Shown: positions 30,389-42,655, counted from the stretch's first letter. The stretch is 64,000 nucleotides of DNA from Phycisphaerae bacterium (GCA_029260135.1 JAJDDV010000058.1:29184-93183); one strand, 5' to 3'. Translations and numbers: made by a program. The notes: generated from the sequence alone by a model not told the origin.

Positions 30389-31699
30389 CTACGCGCCCTC
30401 CTCGTCGGACGGCTTGCCGTGCGAACCGGGCATCGCCACGGCGGGCGGATTCCCCACCGGCGTGCCAGACTCGTCGACGATTTCGACGGGGGCGGGGAAT
30501 GGCATGATGTACTCTGTTCCGCGTACGACCACCCCAGCGCCCGGACGCACGTTCCCGGAGGTGATGGTGATCCAGTCATCGACCTCGAGACCCAAGGTGA
30601 CCGGCATGCGCATGCCGTTCATTCCTCCCTTGTGACCGGGCATGACCATTCCGACGTAGGAGATCCCGTCATGCTGTACGATGGCATCAATGGGAACGCA
30701 CACCGCCTGTTGCGAAGGCCCCGAAGCGATCGTCGCCCGGGCGAACATCCCGCCGGCGAGCAAGCCGTCGGGATTCGCGACCTCGATCTGGACGGGGAAA
30801 GTCCGCGCGTTGGGGTCGGCCTTGCGCATGATACGTTTGATGTGCCCTTCAAAGGTCCGCTTGAGAGCGTCGATCTTGACGCGAGCCGCGTCTCCGACGA
30901 CGAGGTAGGGCAACGCCGACTCCGGGGCGTCGAGGCGAACGAGCACCGAACTCAGATCGAGCATCTCGACGAGCGGATCACCAACGTTGATCCACTCGCC
31001 GATCTCAAACTGGCGTTCGACGATGTGGCCGCCAAACGGAGCGTTGATGATCGTTTTCCGCAGATCTGCTGCCATGCGATCAACGACGGCCTGCTGCTCA
31101 TCGACATCGTAGCGCGCCTGGGCCTTGACCTCCGCCCTCGGACCTTCCGCGGCCAGGTTGTAGGCCGCTTCGGCGGCAATTCGGCGACGTTCCGCCGCGA
31201 GATAGTTGGCTTTGGTATCCTCAAATTCCTTTTCGTTGGACGTGCCGCGCGTGCGCAAGCCCTCGATTCTCGCCATCTCGAACTCCCATCGATCGTCTTC
31301 GGCGATGGCTTCATCAAGAAGGGCCTTGAAGCGGCGCAGCTCTTCCTTGCGTGTTCCGGCGAGGAGCTCTTCGTGTCGGGAACGAAGATTGGCGAGCTTG
31401 GCCATCTCCGCCGCAAGCGCGAGCGAACGCGTGTCGTCGTTCAGCTTGGCAATGACACCACCGCGCTGGATCAGGTCCCCCTCCCGTGCGGGCATTTCGG
31501 TGATCAGCCCGGCGATTTCGGAGCTGACTCGACTTCGGCGCAGCGGTTCGACCGTGGCGACAAGCGTGATCGTCGCCCTTGCGTCAATGATTTTGGCTCG
31601 CTGAACGACCACCTTTGTGGTGGGCATTTGTGCGTGTGCAGGTGCGATCGAGGCAAGCGACACCACAAGCGTAAGCACTACCGAGAGGGTCCGAAGCAT
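30389..31699 (-). CDS. RND membrane-fusion (periplasmic adaptor) protein
   Basis: A 436-residue adaptor with a signal peptide (MLRTLSVVLTLVVSLASIAPAHA). The lipoyl halves are visible in SRVSSEIAGLITEMPAREGDLIQRG and NAPFGGHIVERQFEIGEWINVGDPLV, separated by a long alpha-hairpin rich in Ala/Glu/Arg (residues ~95-200). The beta-barrel and membrane-proximal domains follow. ATG 31699 is chosen because the signal peptide starts there. The gene is immediately upstream of, and adjacent to, the pump gene, forming a two-gene operon divergent from comF. Confidence 0.9.
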   Translation of the reverse strand: MLRTLSVVLTLVVSLASIAPAHAQMPTTKVVVQRAKIIDARATITLVATVEPLRRSRVSSEIAGLITEMPAREGDLIQRGGVIAKLNDDTRSLALAAEMAKLANLRSRHEELLAGTRKEELRRFKALLDEAIAEDDRWEFEMARIEGLRTRGTSNEKEFEDTKANYLAAERRRIAAEAAYNLAAEGPRAEVKAQARYDVDEQQAVVDRMAADLRKTIINAPFGGHIVERQFEIGEWINVGDPLVEMLDLSSVLVRLDAPESALPYLVVGDAARVKIDALKRTFEGHIKRIMRKADPNARTFPVQIEVANPDGLLAGGMFARATIASGPSQQAVCVPIDAIVQHDGISYVGMVMPGHKGGMNGMRMPVTLGLEVDDWITITSGNVRPGAGVVVRGTEYIMPFPAPVEIVDESGTPVGNPPAVAMPGSHGKPSDEEGA

Positions 31700-31850
31700 G
31701 AGAAGCCCTTTGGCCGAGCCAGGGAGTTGTTCTCGACGTCGAAGCAGCCGCCGCTGGCGCAGTAAACCGGTTTCAGACTCGGCATTATAATCCTTCGGCA
31801 ACTATTGTGAAGGTGAGGACATTCCGGAACGGGCCAGTTACACTGCGGAC

Positions 31851-32615
31851 ATGGTTTCGATGAAACGCCTGAAAGACGTCGCGGCCAATCTCATCTTTCC
31901 GTGTTACTGTAAATTGTGCGGGGGCGCGTTCGCAGATGTCGATCGATCACTGTGCTCCGGGTGCGCGGCGTTGCTCAGCCGGGAGCGGCGGACGCCCGCG
32001 TGTCCCAGATGCGCGGGAACGGTGGGGCCGTTCGAAATCCACGAGGGAAGGTGTCGCCGCTGCCGCGGGAGACGACCGGTCATCGTTGGAACGGCCCGTG
32101 TTTCCCCGTACGCCGAGCACTTCGCGCGACTGATTCGGTCGTACAAGTATCATGGACGTGTGGAGCTGGGGCCGCTGATGGGGGAGTGGCTTGCGGAGGC
32201 CGTCGAGTCCGCGCCGTGGCGTGCTCGGCTTGAGGCGATCGTGGCGGTTCCGACGCACTGGCGGCATCGACTGGGCCGACCACTCTACGCGGCGGAGGCC
32301 TTGGCGGGCGAGGTGGCCCGCCGGACGGGCATTTGGCAAGCCTCGGTGTTGCGCCGTGTGCGGGGCGGTCCGCACCAGATCGGGTTAAGTCAGGCGGATC
32401 GCGCCGCGAACGTGCGGGGCGCTTTTGCACTTCGCCGCGGTGCTTCGCTGGACGGTGCACGTCTCGTCCTGGTCGACGACGTGAAGACGACAGGCGCGAC
32501 ACTCAAGGAATGCGCGAATGCGCTTCGCCGCGGTGGGGCGGCAGAGGTCTATGCGGCGGTCGTCGTGACCGTACCGTTCGACGAGTCGGGGAATACAGTG
32601 ATTTCGTCCATTTGA
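31851..32615 (+). CDS. comF: ComF-family phosphoribosyltransferase
   Basis: A 254-residue protein. The N-terminal zinc-finger region has CKLCGGAF, CSGCAALL, CPRCAGTV and CRRCRGRR pairs. The phosphoribosyltransferase domain has SYKYHGRVELGPLMG, a VPTHWRHRLGRP segment and the PRPP loop LVLVDDVKTTGAT. ComF proteins assist DNA uptake or related DNA transactions; no other competence gene is nearby. A second in-frame ATG lies three codons downstream of the chosen one. Confidence 0.9.
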   Translation: MVSMKRLKDVAANLIFPCYCKLCGGAFADVDRSLCSGCAALLSRERRTPACPRCAGTVGPFEIHEGRCRRCRGRRPVIVGTARVSPYAEHFARLIRSYKYHGRVELGPLMGEWLAEAVESAPWRARLEAIVAVPTHWRHRLGRPLYAAEALAGEVARRTGIWQASVLRRVRGGPHQIGLSQADRAANVRGAFALRRGASLDGARLVLVDDVKTTGATLKECANALRRGGAAEVYAAVVVTVPFDESGNTVISSI

Positions 32616-32663
32616 GTAGGGTATGACGATCAGCGGCTTGGCCAATCGGAGGAGAGGCCGACA

Positions 32664-32903
32664 CTAGAAAACGGCCATTATCAGGAAGGCCGCCACAACC
32701 ATCAAGGCGGCGATGACCCAGACGGGCCTCTTCCATCCGCCCTGCGGGTACACCGGAATGATCCAATCGCCGCAGTGAGGGCATTGCTGAGTGTCCTCAT
32801 GCACTGATTGGTGGCAGGACGGGCAGAGAAGCAGATCATCCTCTTCGCCGCCTTCATCCTCGACCCATTCTTCATCCGGGAATTCGTCGACATCCATGTT
32901 CAT
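32664..32903 (-). CDS. Zinc-ribbon protein with C-terminal membrane anchor
   Basis: A 79-residue protein. The acidic N-terminus (DEFPDEEWVEDEGGEEDD) is followed by a zinc ribbon, CPSCHQSVHEDTQQCPHCGDW (two CxxC pairs), and a C-terminal hydrophobic helix, VWVIAALMVVAAFLIMAVF. The topology predicts a cytoplasmic ribbon anchored to the membrane. The start overlaps the stop of the isochorismatase gene by 4 nt (ATGA), so the two are probably co-translated. Confidence 0.75.
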   Translation of the reverse strand: MNMDVDEFPDEEWVEDEGGEEDDLLLCPSCHQSVHEDTQQCPHCGDWIIPVYPQGGWKRPVWVIAALMVVAAFLIMAVF

Positions 32904-33481
32904 TCATCGGAGGGCGGCGTGGCTTTGATGACCTCGATCATGGCTTTGAACTGCGGAGTGTCACACGCGTCGCAGAGTTCAAAGAGAACGCTCTCGACCG
33001 TTGTGACCCAGACGCCATCCTGGCGCATTCTGGCGAGCGATTGTTCTTCATCGATTCGGCCTCGCGATCCGATCGCGTCGGCACAGACGAAAACGTCGTA
33101 ATCTCGACTTGCCAGGTCGAGGGCGGTCTGCTGCACGCAAACATGTGCCTCAATCCCGACCAAGATGACCTGTGGTCGATCGATGGCGAGCATTCTGTCC
33201 CGCACCTCCCGACAGGCCCATGCGCTGAACGTGAGCTTCTCGATCACGTTGACGTCCGTTGCCTGGAGACGCTGACGCACGGACTCGACGGTGGGCCCGA
33301 TTCCCTTGGGGTACTGCTCGGTGGCGATGACCGGTAGTTCAAACGGACGACTTCCGTCCAGCAGCCTATGGGTGGCGGATACGATGGTGTCGTGATGGCG
33401 AATCAGAGGCAGCAGTTTCTCCTGGAGATCGATGAGCAGTAGTACCGCGCGATCCGGAGTGAGTTGATTGGCACGTCGCAT
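32900..33481 (-). CDS. Isochorismatase-like hydrolase
   Basis: A 193-residue cysteine hydrolase of the isochorismatase fold. The catalytic triad is visible: Asp in LLLIDLQEKL, Lys in VNVIEKLTFSAW, and Cys in VGIEAHVCVQQTALDL. The GIEAHVCVQQT form is closest to the ISOC1/YcaC-like branch, whose substrates are uncertain. ATG 33481 is chosen because family similarity starts there. It overlaps the zinc-ribbon gene. Confidence 0.88.
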   Translation of the reverse strand: MRRANQLTPDRAVLLLIDLQEKLLPLIRHHDTIVSATHRLLDGSRPFELPVIATEQYPKGIGPTVESVRQRLQATDVNVIEKLTFSAWACREVRDRMLAIDRPQVILVGIEAHVCVQQTALDLASRDYDVFVCADAIGSRGRIDEEQSLARMRQDGVWVTTVESVLFELCDACDTPQFKAMIEVIKATPPSDE

Positions 33482-33899
33482 GGCGTAGTGCTCCGCACCG
33501 CATCCGGCGAAGCCGGTATGACGATGCAACGGATGTTACGGCAGCCTTTTCGACCGGGGGGTGAGACCCGAGGCCTCATCCATTCGGTGACGGTGCGAGT
33601 GTAGGAACCTATGCGGTGGGGGTCAACGCGGCGGTCGCGTCGGCCCTCGAGGCTGTTTTCCGCGTGCGGCATGAGGCAGTTTCCGCTAGATTTCGAGCGC
33701 GACAACAACGAACAAGTATCGACATAGCGATGCTGGGCTGCCGTCGAGGGCATCACTATGCTGAAGATGGCGACGCCGTGTCTATTCGTCGGCGCCGCTT
33801 TATCGGGCCGATACGGCTGCGCTATTCGGCGGCGGGGAGACAACGACCGCGTCGCAGGTCCTTTGGCCCCGGTCATGTTCTGTAGAGGAGTTTGTATCG
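33482..33899. other. Intergenic region before DUF3352-like gene
   Basis: This 418-nt stretch separates divergent genes and should carry both promoters. Short frames at 33616-33885 and 33758-34222 have no domain and no good start. AGAGGAG, 8 nt before ATG 33900, is the ribosome site of the next gene. I see nothing else. Confidence 0.35.
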
Positions 33900-35801
33900 A
33901 TGCGACGAATCGTCGGCCTGACGGCCTTGATGATGCTCAGCGGCGTTACCGTGCCGGCTTTGGCGGGTCCGCCGTCGGAGCGATTCACGCTGGGGCGTTA
34001 TATGCCCGGCGACGTGTGGATGTACATTCACAGCGTCCACAATCCGGAACGGCAGTGGCTGGAGAAGGAATGGGCCGAGTTCTTCGAAGCACTCAAGACC
34101 AGTGGGATCGATCGCGACGTGGCGGGCCTGGTGCTGGGCTCTTTGGAGCAACAGCAGCGATCCGAGACGGAAGCGTCGATCGAAAAATGGACGAGACTTC
34201 TCCAGCACGTGCCGTGGAGTGATATCGTTTCCGCGGAGGTCGCCTACGGGCAACGCGTCGCGTCGGTGCCGGGCGCTTACGACTATTTCGTACTTACGAA
34301 CTCCAGAAAGGGCGCCGGCGAGAAGAACGCGGCTGCGCTCGTGAAGATACTCCGTGAGCTTGCGGCGTTGTGCGACGAAATCCATGTGGTCCACGAGCAA
34401 CAGGACGGCATCGACGTCTGGTCCATGACCAGCGGCGACCGGGGAATCAAGAACCTCGGATTCAGCCTCGAGTTGATCCGGAAGGGCGATGTCATCGGGT
34501 TGACGACGAATCCCGGGCCGCGCCGCGAGATTCTGGCATTGATGACCGGCAAGGCCGGCGTGAAGTCCATTCTCAGGTCGCCACGATTCCAGGAGGCCGT
34601 TTCCCAAGTCGCCCCCGCCGAGGACTTCGTCAGCTTCGTTGATGCCCGGCGGATCATTCGGGACCTGCGAGGACTCTTCGACCGAGCGGAGCACGGTGGT
34701 GCCCAGGGGCTGAACAACAAGGAGAATAAGGTCGCGTCCGCGGTGGCCAAAGCGCTGGAACATCTCGATGTTCTCGACTACGCCGTGACGACGGTTGAAA
34801 CGCAAGATCGCCGTGAGCTTAGGCACGAGGTCACCAAGCTCCAAACGAGCAAGGCGAATTGCGCGGTAGCTTGCTGTGGGCTGGACCGAAAGCCCTTCAC
34901 GAGATTCGACCAATTCGTTCCCGTTGACGCGCGTGGGTTCAAGCTCAGCGGTTCCATCCATCTGAAGAAGGCCTACGATTTTGCGACGGTCTTTGTGGCC
35001 GAGGAACTTCCCGACGGTGCCGAGTACATTGAGAAGTGGAGGGGCTGGCTCTCTTCGCTCGGGTTCGATCCTCAGCGTGATCTGTTCAGCTGGTGGAGCG
35101 GCGAGATGATCTCCATATCGCTCCCACGATCGATGGTGACGCCGTTCGGTGGCGGTGAGGATTGGGTCCTTTTGATACGGGTCAAGGATGCGGCCGTGGC
35201 CAGGGAGAAGATCGACGGCCTGCTCACATTTGCGAGCGGACTGACGCAGGGGCAAGGCCAAATGCTGACGGTCTCGCCGGCCAAGGTCGACGCGGAGGGT
35301 TTCCGTCAGGTCGTCCACCCGATGCTGGCGATGGCGGTGCGTCCGGTCGTCGGCATGAAGGGGGATTGGCTGATGGTCGGCTCGTCGCCGATCGCGGTGA
35401 ATAAGTGCCTGGCGGTCGAATCAGGGAAGGCGCCGTCGATCGCCAAGAACGAGCGCTTCGCCCGGGAAGGGCTCGTTCCGAAGGGACCCGTGCTGTCGGC
35501 GTCGTTTACCGACACCTCTGACTATGGCGAGAAGATGGGTGCGGAAGTCGGGATGGCGGGCATGTTGGGGGCGATGGCGACCGGAATGATCCAGGGGGAG
35601 GAAGCGGCGCCGTTCCGCGACGTTTTCCAGAAAATGATGGGCGTTGTGACGAAACTCGGGCCGGTCGTTCGCACGCTCGATTTCTACAGTTCCGAGGCAG
35701 CCATCACGACGTACGATGGGAAGTCAATCGTTCGTACGGAGCGCGTCGTGACCTACAAGCCGCCGAAGGGTGACGACTCGAAGACCGCGCAGGCCCCGTA
35801 A
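33900..35801 (+). CDS. Exported DUF3352-like protein
   Basis: A 633-residue protein with a signal peptide (residues 1-23, ending PALAG). The architecture is a long mixed alpha/beta protein with two similar halves, each having a WxSxxGFDPxxDLFSWWxGE-like or PAEDFVSFVDA segment. This fits the DUF3352 group of bacterial exported proteins, whose role is unknown. GYVDPAEDF-like VAPAEDFVSFVDARRIIRDL and FDPQRDLFSWWSGEM are the best landmarks. It stands alone between the isochorismatase operon and rnd. Confidence 0.65.
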   Translation: MRRIVGLTALMMLSGVTVPALAGPPSERFTLGRYMPGDVWMYIHSVHNPERQWLEKEWAEFFEALKTSGIDRDVAGLVLGSLEQQQRSETEASIEKWTRLLQHVPWSDIVSAEVAYGQRVASVPGAYDYFVLTNSRKGAGEKNAAALVKILRELAALCDEIHVVHEQQDGIDVWSMTSGDRGIKNLGFSLELIRKGDVIGLTTNPGPRREILALMTGKAGVKSILRSPRFQEAVSQVAPAEDFVSFVDARRIIRDLRGLFDRAEHGGAQGLNNKENKVASAVAKALEHLDVLDYAVTTVETQDRRELRHEVTKLQTSKANCAVACCGLDRKPFTRFDQFVPVDARGFKLSGSIHLKKAYDFATVFVAEELPDGAEYIEKWRGWLSSLGFDPQRDLFSWWSGEMISISLPRSMVTPFGGGEDWVLLIRVKDAAVAREKIDGLLTFASGLTQGQGQMLTVSPAKVDAEGFRQVVHPMLAMAVRPVVGMKGDWLMVGSSPIAVNKCLAVESGKAPSIAKNERFAREGLVPKGPVLSASFTDTSDYGEKMGAEVGMAGMLGAMATGMIQGEEAAPFRDVFQKMMGVVTKLGPVVRTLDFYSSEAAITTYDGKSIVRTERVVTYKPPKGDDSKTAQAP

Positions 35802-35833
35802 GGCTCGCGCCGACGAACGACGCGACGGCGTCG

Positions 35834-37072
35834 CTACTTCGGTGCCGAGGATTTGCCACGGGTCGCGTCACGGCGGGTGAGCACGCGGATGACGGGCGTT
35901 CCCTTCTGTCTTTCAACGCGGGCACTGCGTTGCCCCGTCAGGAGTTCCTCCAGCATCATTCCTACGGCATCTCCGCGCCATCCCTTCAAGAGCTCGATCT
36001 TCCGCCGACCGGAACCGGAGAGGCCGTCGGAGCACGAGCGAACGATCTCTCGAATCGATTTCTTCGTAGCCAGCAGCCCGTAGGCGATTTCATTTTCGAC
36101 GCAATAGCTGCGCAACACGCCGGTGACGAGCGCGACTAGGGCGGCTTCGGCGGGTGTTTCCGCCTCGCGAGGTTCTGCCTTAGGCCATTGCTCGGGCGGC
36201 GTCTCCATCGCGGTTCGGACTATGCCGCAGGCGGCTCGGGCGTGCTTTTCGCTGAGATTGAGCCCCCGCAAGTCGCGCAAGTCGCGCACCGTGGTCAGTT
36301 CATGCTTGGCGATGGCCACGAGCAGATGGTCTTTGAGCAGGGCCCGGACCGGTCGGTCCAGTTTCTGGGCGACCTGTTCCCGCCAGGCCAGCAGCTCTTT
36401 CAGGATGACCACTTGGCGTCCGCGAAGCGACCCTGAACCACGTACCCGGAGCAGCTTCTCTTCCTCGGCGCGTCGGTAGAGTGACATGTCCTCGAGGTTG
36501 CGGAACTCCTCCTTGACCCAGTCCAGACGGTGCTGACGCGTGAGCCGTTCGTCGAGATTGTCCTTGACGGCGAGCAGGTGACAAACGTCTTCCGCACCGT
36601 AGCGAACCTGAGCGGGCGAGAGCGGACGCTTGCGCCAGTCGGTGAGCGTCTTGGACTTGTGGAGACGAATGTGCAGCGTGGTCTGGACGAGTTTCTGGAG
36701 ACTGAGCGGATACTCGTATCCGGCCAGGCCGGCGGCCACCTGGACATCGAAGACTTTGCGTGGCACCTGCCCGGCATGCTGGACGCAGATGGCCAGATCT
36801 TCCTGCCCTGCGTGGACAATGGTCTCGACCTGTTTGTCGCACACCAAGTCCCAGATCGGGCTCAGATCCAGTTTTAGAAACGGGTCGATGACGACCGCGG
36901 AACGCTCGGAGGCGATCTGCACCAAGCAGACTTCCGCCTCGAAGCGGTCCTCCATGACGAACTCCGTGTCGAAGGCGAACCGCCCGGCTCGGCGGTACTC
37001 CTGGCAGATGTCGTCCAGCTGACTCTGCCGTTCGATTGTAATGAATTCAGGCATCGAGCGTCGTTGACTCAC
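35834..37072 (-). CDS. rnd: Ribonuclease D
   Basis: A 412-residue RNase D, a DEDDy 3'-5' exoribonuclease that trims tRNA precursors. Exo motifs are FAFDTEFVMED (Exo I, D-x-E), VHAGQEDLAI (Exo II) and YGAEDVCHLL (Exo III, with the Y-x3-D). One or two HRDC domains follow: LLAWREQVAQKLDRPVRALLKDHLLVAIAK and the C-terminal helical part. ATG 37072 has GGGAGA 6 nt upstream. The C-terminal basic tail ends RDATRGKSSAPK. It is divergent from gyrA. Confidence 0.93.
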   Translation of the reverse strand: MSQRRSMPEFITIERQSQLDDICQEYRRAGRFAFDTEFVMEDRFEAEVCLVQIASERSAVVIDPFLKLDLSPIWDLVCDKQVETIVHAGQEDLAICVQHAGQVPRKVFDVQVAAGLAGYEYPLSLQKLVQTTLHIRLHKSKTLTDWRKRPLSPAQVRYGAEDVCHLLAVKDNLDERLTRQHRLDWVKEEFRNLEDMSLYRRAEEEKLLRVRGSGSLRGRQVVILKELLAWREQVAQKLDRPVRALLKDHLLVAIAKHELTTVRDLRDLRGLNLSEKHARAACGIVRTAMETPPEQWPKAEPREAETPAEAALVALVTGVLRSYCVENEIAYGLLATKKSIREIVRSCSDGLSGSGRRKIELLKGWRGDAVGMMLEELLTGQRSARVERQKGTPVIRVLTRRDATRGKSSAPK

Positions 37073-37249
37073 ATGTATCTCCCAGGGCGTTGTAGGACGG
37101 ACCTATTCAATCGGCGCGGCCGCCCGCTGTAAACCCGTCTTGGGCTCTTACTTGCGGGACCTCGCCTCGAACCGGGCAAGGCGAGTCGGTCGCAGGGCGA
37201 CCGGAGTTTCGGCGAGGACCTCGAGGGGAGCATGAAATTGACAGGTCGA

Positions 37250-37277
37250 TTGCCCGATTTGGGTGAATGGATACAAT
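37250..37277 (+). promoter_or_regulatory. Candidate promoter of gyrA
   Basis: TTGCCC (37250-37255) and TACAAT (37272-37277) are spaced 16 nt and lie about 85 nt before the gyrA ATG. The -10 box matches 5 of 6 and the -35 box 4 of 6 consensus bases. This is by-eye matching only. Confidence 0.4.
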
Positions 37278-37362
37278 GCTGCTGCAGCGGTCCCGATCAT
37301 CATGGTGGCAGCGCGATCGATATCGGCTAGGGCTGGACGGCGGCTGCCTTGTGAGGAGATGA

Positions 37363-40011
<2,649 letters not shown>

Positions 40012-40100
40012 GACGCCGGGTCCCTCGTGGCGACCGACATCGTCCGTCGGGTGGCGTGAGTGTGCGACCCCGGGCAAGACAAAGTGGTGAGGTGGCTGGA

Positions 40101-40607
40101 ATGAAGAAACGAGATTGTGTTTTACAGGGATTGGCGCTGAGCAGCCTGCTTCTGGCCGCAACCCCAACCGCACCGGGGCAGCAGGTTATTTCGGGCGGAA
40201 CGGCGTTCGACAATCTCAGCTCGGCCGCGGGGCGGGCGCCGGGCAACTTGGTCAACGCCGGCGTTGCGCGGGCCATGGAAGCCGCTGATCGGGGTCGCGC
40301 TCAGCCGAACATCACCGAAACGGTCGATACCAGTGCCGGTCCGCAGGCCCGGTTCCTCGCCGACGCCGTGGCGGTCTTCTTCCGGGAATTCAATGAGCTG
40401 CTCGCGTTTTTTGGGAACCAGTTGGCCGTCCGGTCCGGGCTTTCTCCGATCTTTGAAACGAACGACGCCTCGGCGGCGACAGGCTCGACCTCGTCGGGGG
40501 ATTCCACTCCCGACGATTCGGTGCAAGAACCGGATGATAGTTCAACGGGTACCGATCGGGACGCCGGCGGCGGTCGAACCGGACGCCGGAAAACCGGGAT
40601 TCGTTGA
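40101..40607 (+). CDS. Hypothetical exported protein
   Basis: A 168-residue protein with a signal peptide (LQGLALSSLLLAATPTAPGQ), an Ala/Gly-rich middle, a helical segment (VAVFFREFNELLAFFGNQLAV) and a low-complexity Ser/Thr/Asp-rich, then basic, tail. No family is recognised. ATG 40101 has a purine-rich GAGGTGGCTGGA immediately upstream. It lies between gyrA and purE and may be co-transcribed with either. Confidence 0.5.
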   Translation: MKKRDCVLQGLALSSLLLAATPTAPGQQVISGGTAFDNLSSAAGRAPGNLVNAGVARAMEAADRGRAQPNITETVDTSAGPQARFLADAVAVFFREFNELLAFFGNQLAVRSGLSPIFETNDASAATGSTSSGDSTPDDSVQEPDDSSTGTDRDAGGGRTGRRKTGIR

Positions 40608-40663
40608 CCGCTGGAAAACGAGGACCGTGACGACCCGCGCGCGGATCGGGTGAACGGGGCGAC

Positions 40664-41170
40664 ATGACGAATCCTAGAATCGCGATTGTCTTCGGGAGTG
40701 ACTCCGATTGGCCGGTGATGGAGCGCTGCGTCAAGCAGCTTCAGGCCTTCGACGTGCAACCCCTTGTCGAAGTCATGAGCGCCCACCGCAATCCCGACCG
40801 TGTTTGCGAGTTCGCGCGCCAGGCGGAAACGAACGGCATCGAGGTGATCATCGCCGCAGCCGGGATGTCCAACGCGCTCGCGGGAGCGGTGGCCGCCCAT
40901 ACCTGCCTACCCGTGATAGGGATTCCACTGGTCAGTGGATCGCTACAGGGCTTCGACGCGCTACTTTCGACGATCCAGATGCCTCCGGGTATTCCCGTTG
41001 CTTGCGTCAGCGTCGGTGCACCCGGTGCGACGAACGCTGCTCTACTGGCTATTCAGATTCTCGCCCGCCATGACGATCGCCTGGGTGAGGCGTACCGGGT
41101 CTTCAAATCCGAGCAAGCCCGAAAAGTCGAGACCAAGAACGACGCACTCCAGAAGAAAATCCAGAAATGA
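40664..41170 (+). CDS. purE: N5-carboxyaminoimidazole ribonucleotide mutase
   Basis: A 168-residue class I PurE, which moves the carboxylate from N5-CAIR to CAIR in purine synthesis. Diagnostic motifs are FGSDSDWPVMERC, EVMSAHRNPDRV and IIAAAGMSNALAGAVAAHT. The catalytic His of SAHRNP is present. Its stop overlaps the mtnA start by 4 nt. purK is not in the window. Confidence 0.95.
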   Translation: MTNPRIAIVFGSDSDWPVMERCVKQLQAFDVQPLVEVMSAHRNPDRVCEFARQAETNGIEVIIAAAGMSNALAGAVAAHTCLPVIGIPLVSGSLQGFDALLSTIQMPPGIPVACVSVGAPGATNAALLAIQILARHDDRLGEAYRVFKSEQARKVETKNDALQKKIQK

Positions 41171-42240
41171 CCGTGTCATCATTCCCCAGGACCGTCGAAT
41201 GGGTAGGGGGGATCGACGGCTTTGTCCGCATGATCGATCAGACGCGCCTCCCGCACGAACTTGTGATGCTGGAGTGTCGGGATACGAAGGCCGTTTGGGA
41301 GGCGATCAAGCGTCTCAGTGTCCGTGGTGCCCCCGCCATTGGAATCGCCGGTGCCATGGGGGCCGCGCTCGGGATTTTGAATCACGCCGCATCGGATCGT
41401 GCGTCGTTGCTCGAGGAACTTGACCGCGTATGCGACTATTTGGTGGGCTCGCGCCCGACGGCCGTCAACCTCGCGTGGGCGCTGGAACGCATGAAGGCCT
41501 GCGCCAGGAACTCGCACGAAGCGGAGGTTTCCCGCCTCAAGGAATCTCTTCTGGCCGAAGCGATCCGAATTCGCGATGAAGACGCGGAAATGTGCCGCGC
41601 GATCGGCCAGTTCGGAGAACCTCTGATCACCGAGGGATGTCGCGTTCTTACCCACTGCAACGCGGGTTCGCTCGCCACCGCCGAATTCGGTACCGCCCTG
41701 GCCCCGTTCTACGTCGCCCACCAGCGGGGACGCCGCTTCAAGGTTTATGCCGACGAAACCAGGCCGCTGCTGCAAGGCGCACGGCTGACCGCCTGGGAGC
41801 TTCAGCAGGCCGGAATCGATGTTACCGTTCTCTGCGACAACATGGCCGGAGCCTTGATGCAGAACGGCGGCGTCGATCTCGTCATTACGGGCGCCGATCG
41901 GATCGCAGCCAACGGCGACGTCGCCAATAAGATTGGCACGTACAGTGTGGCTGTCATCGCTCAGGCTCACCGGATCCCGTTCTACGTCGCCGCGCCGAGC
42001 AGCACCTTCGATTTGTCGCTTCCCGACGGTAGCGGAATCCCGATCGAGCACCGTGACGCCGACGAAGTCCGCTCATGCCTCGGTCACCCGATCGCGCCGG
42101 CGGGGGTGGAGTGCTATTGCCCGGCCTTTGATGTGACGCCTGCACGCCTGATTCGCGGGATCATTACCGAGAGGGGGGTCATCTCGCCGTTGGGAACGGA
42201 AGTCATCGCCCGCCTGCTCGGCGAGAAATCGTCGACCTAG
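41167..42240 (+). CDS. mtnA: S-methyl-5-thioribose-1-phosphate isomerase
   Basis: A 357-residue MtnA of the methionine salvage pathway, isomerising methylthioribose-1-phosphate to methylthioribulose-1-phosphate. Motifs are IKRLSVRGAPAIGIAGAMG, LTHCNAGSLATA (catalytic Cys), VYADETRPLLQGARLTAWEL and VITGADRIAANGDVANKIGT (catalytic Asp). It is related to eIF2B alpha-type subunits, but these catalytic residues and the length support MtnA. The ATGA overlap with purE suggests co-translation. Other mtn genes are not seen here. Confidence 0.93.
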   Translation: MTVSSFPRTVEWVGGIDGFVRMIDQTRLPHELVMLECRDTKAVWEAIKRLSVRGAPAIGIAGAMGAALGILNHAASDRASLLEELDRVCDYLVGSRPTAVNLAWALERMKACARNSHEAEVSRLKESLLAEAIRIRDEDAEMCRAIGQFGEPLITEGCRVLTHCNAGSLATAEFGTALAPFYVAHQRGRRFKVYADETRPLLQGARLTAWELQQAGIDVTVLCDNMAGALMQNGGVDLVITGADRIAANGDVANKIGTYSVAVIAQAHRIPFYVAAPSSTFDLSLPDGSGIPIEHRDADEVRSCLGHPIAPAGVECYCPAFDVTPARLIRGIITERGVISPLGTEVIARLLGEKSST

Positions 42241-42321
42241 CCCTTGCCTGGACAGCAAAACGCGACAAGAATAGGTCTGACGGTAATCAAGGGAATGTCG
42301 TTTACCCAGAGGAAACATCGT

Positions 42322-42561
42322 ATGCGTACTCGTTCTCGTGCTCGTCGGGTGGCTGTGGGCGGTCTGCTGCTGCTGGCCGGCGGTGGATTGTGGGCCGGTC
42401 CGGGGTCCGGCTGTCTCAACTTTGCCGCCGAATCGGCCTTGTCCGCGGCGGATTTCTGCTTCATCTTTGACTGCACGAACGGGATCTTCGGCGGTGTCGT
42501 GGACCCCTGTGCCTCGACCGGAGGCCGAGTGGGGGACGAGTTGTTGGTAGACTGCCCATAG
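42322..42561 (+). CDS. Small cysteine-containing exported protein A
   Basis: A 79-residue protein with a basic start (MRTRSRARR), a hydrophobic leader (VAVGGLLLLAGGGLWAG) and a short mature part with SGCLNFAAESALSAADFCFIFDC and GGVVDPCAS. AGAGGA lies 9 nt before ATG 42322. It is followed at 94 nt by a second protein of the same style. Such paired tiny Cys-rich exported proteins are, in my recollection, frequent in Phycisphaerae-like genomes; function is unknown. Confidence 0.6.
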   Translation: MRTRSRARRVAVGGLLLLAGGGLWAGPGSGCLNFAAESALSAADFCFIFDCTNGIFGGVVDPCASTGGRVGDELLVDCP

Positions 42562-42655
42562 GCGACCAGATCGCGGGCGCGAGCGATTCTGTCTGTTTGC
42601 AGGATGCACCGGTGTTGCCGGTCGCCTGAGTGATTCTTTCGGAGAGTATGACGTT

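Noticed and set aside
37238..37277. TTGACA at 37238 as -35 box for the gyrA promoter
   Set aside because: Spacing to TACAAT is 28 nt, too long; TTGCCC at 37250 with 16 nt is the better pairing.
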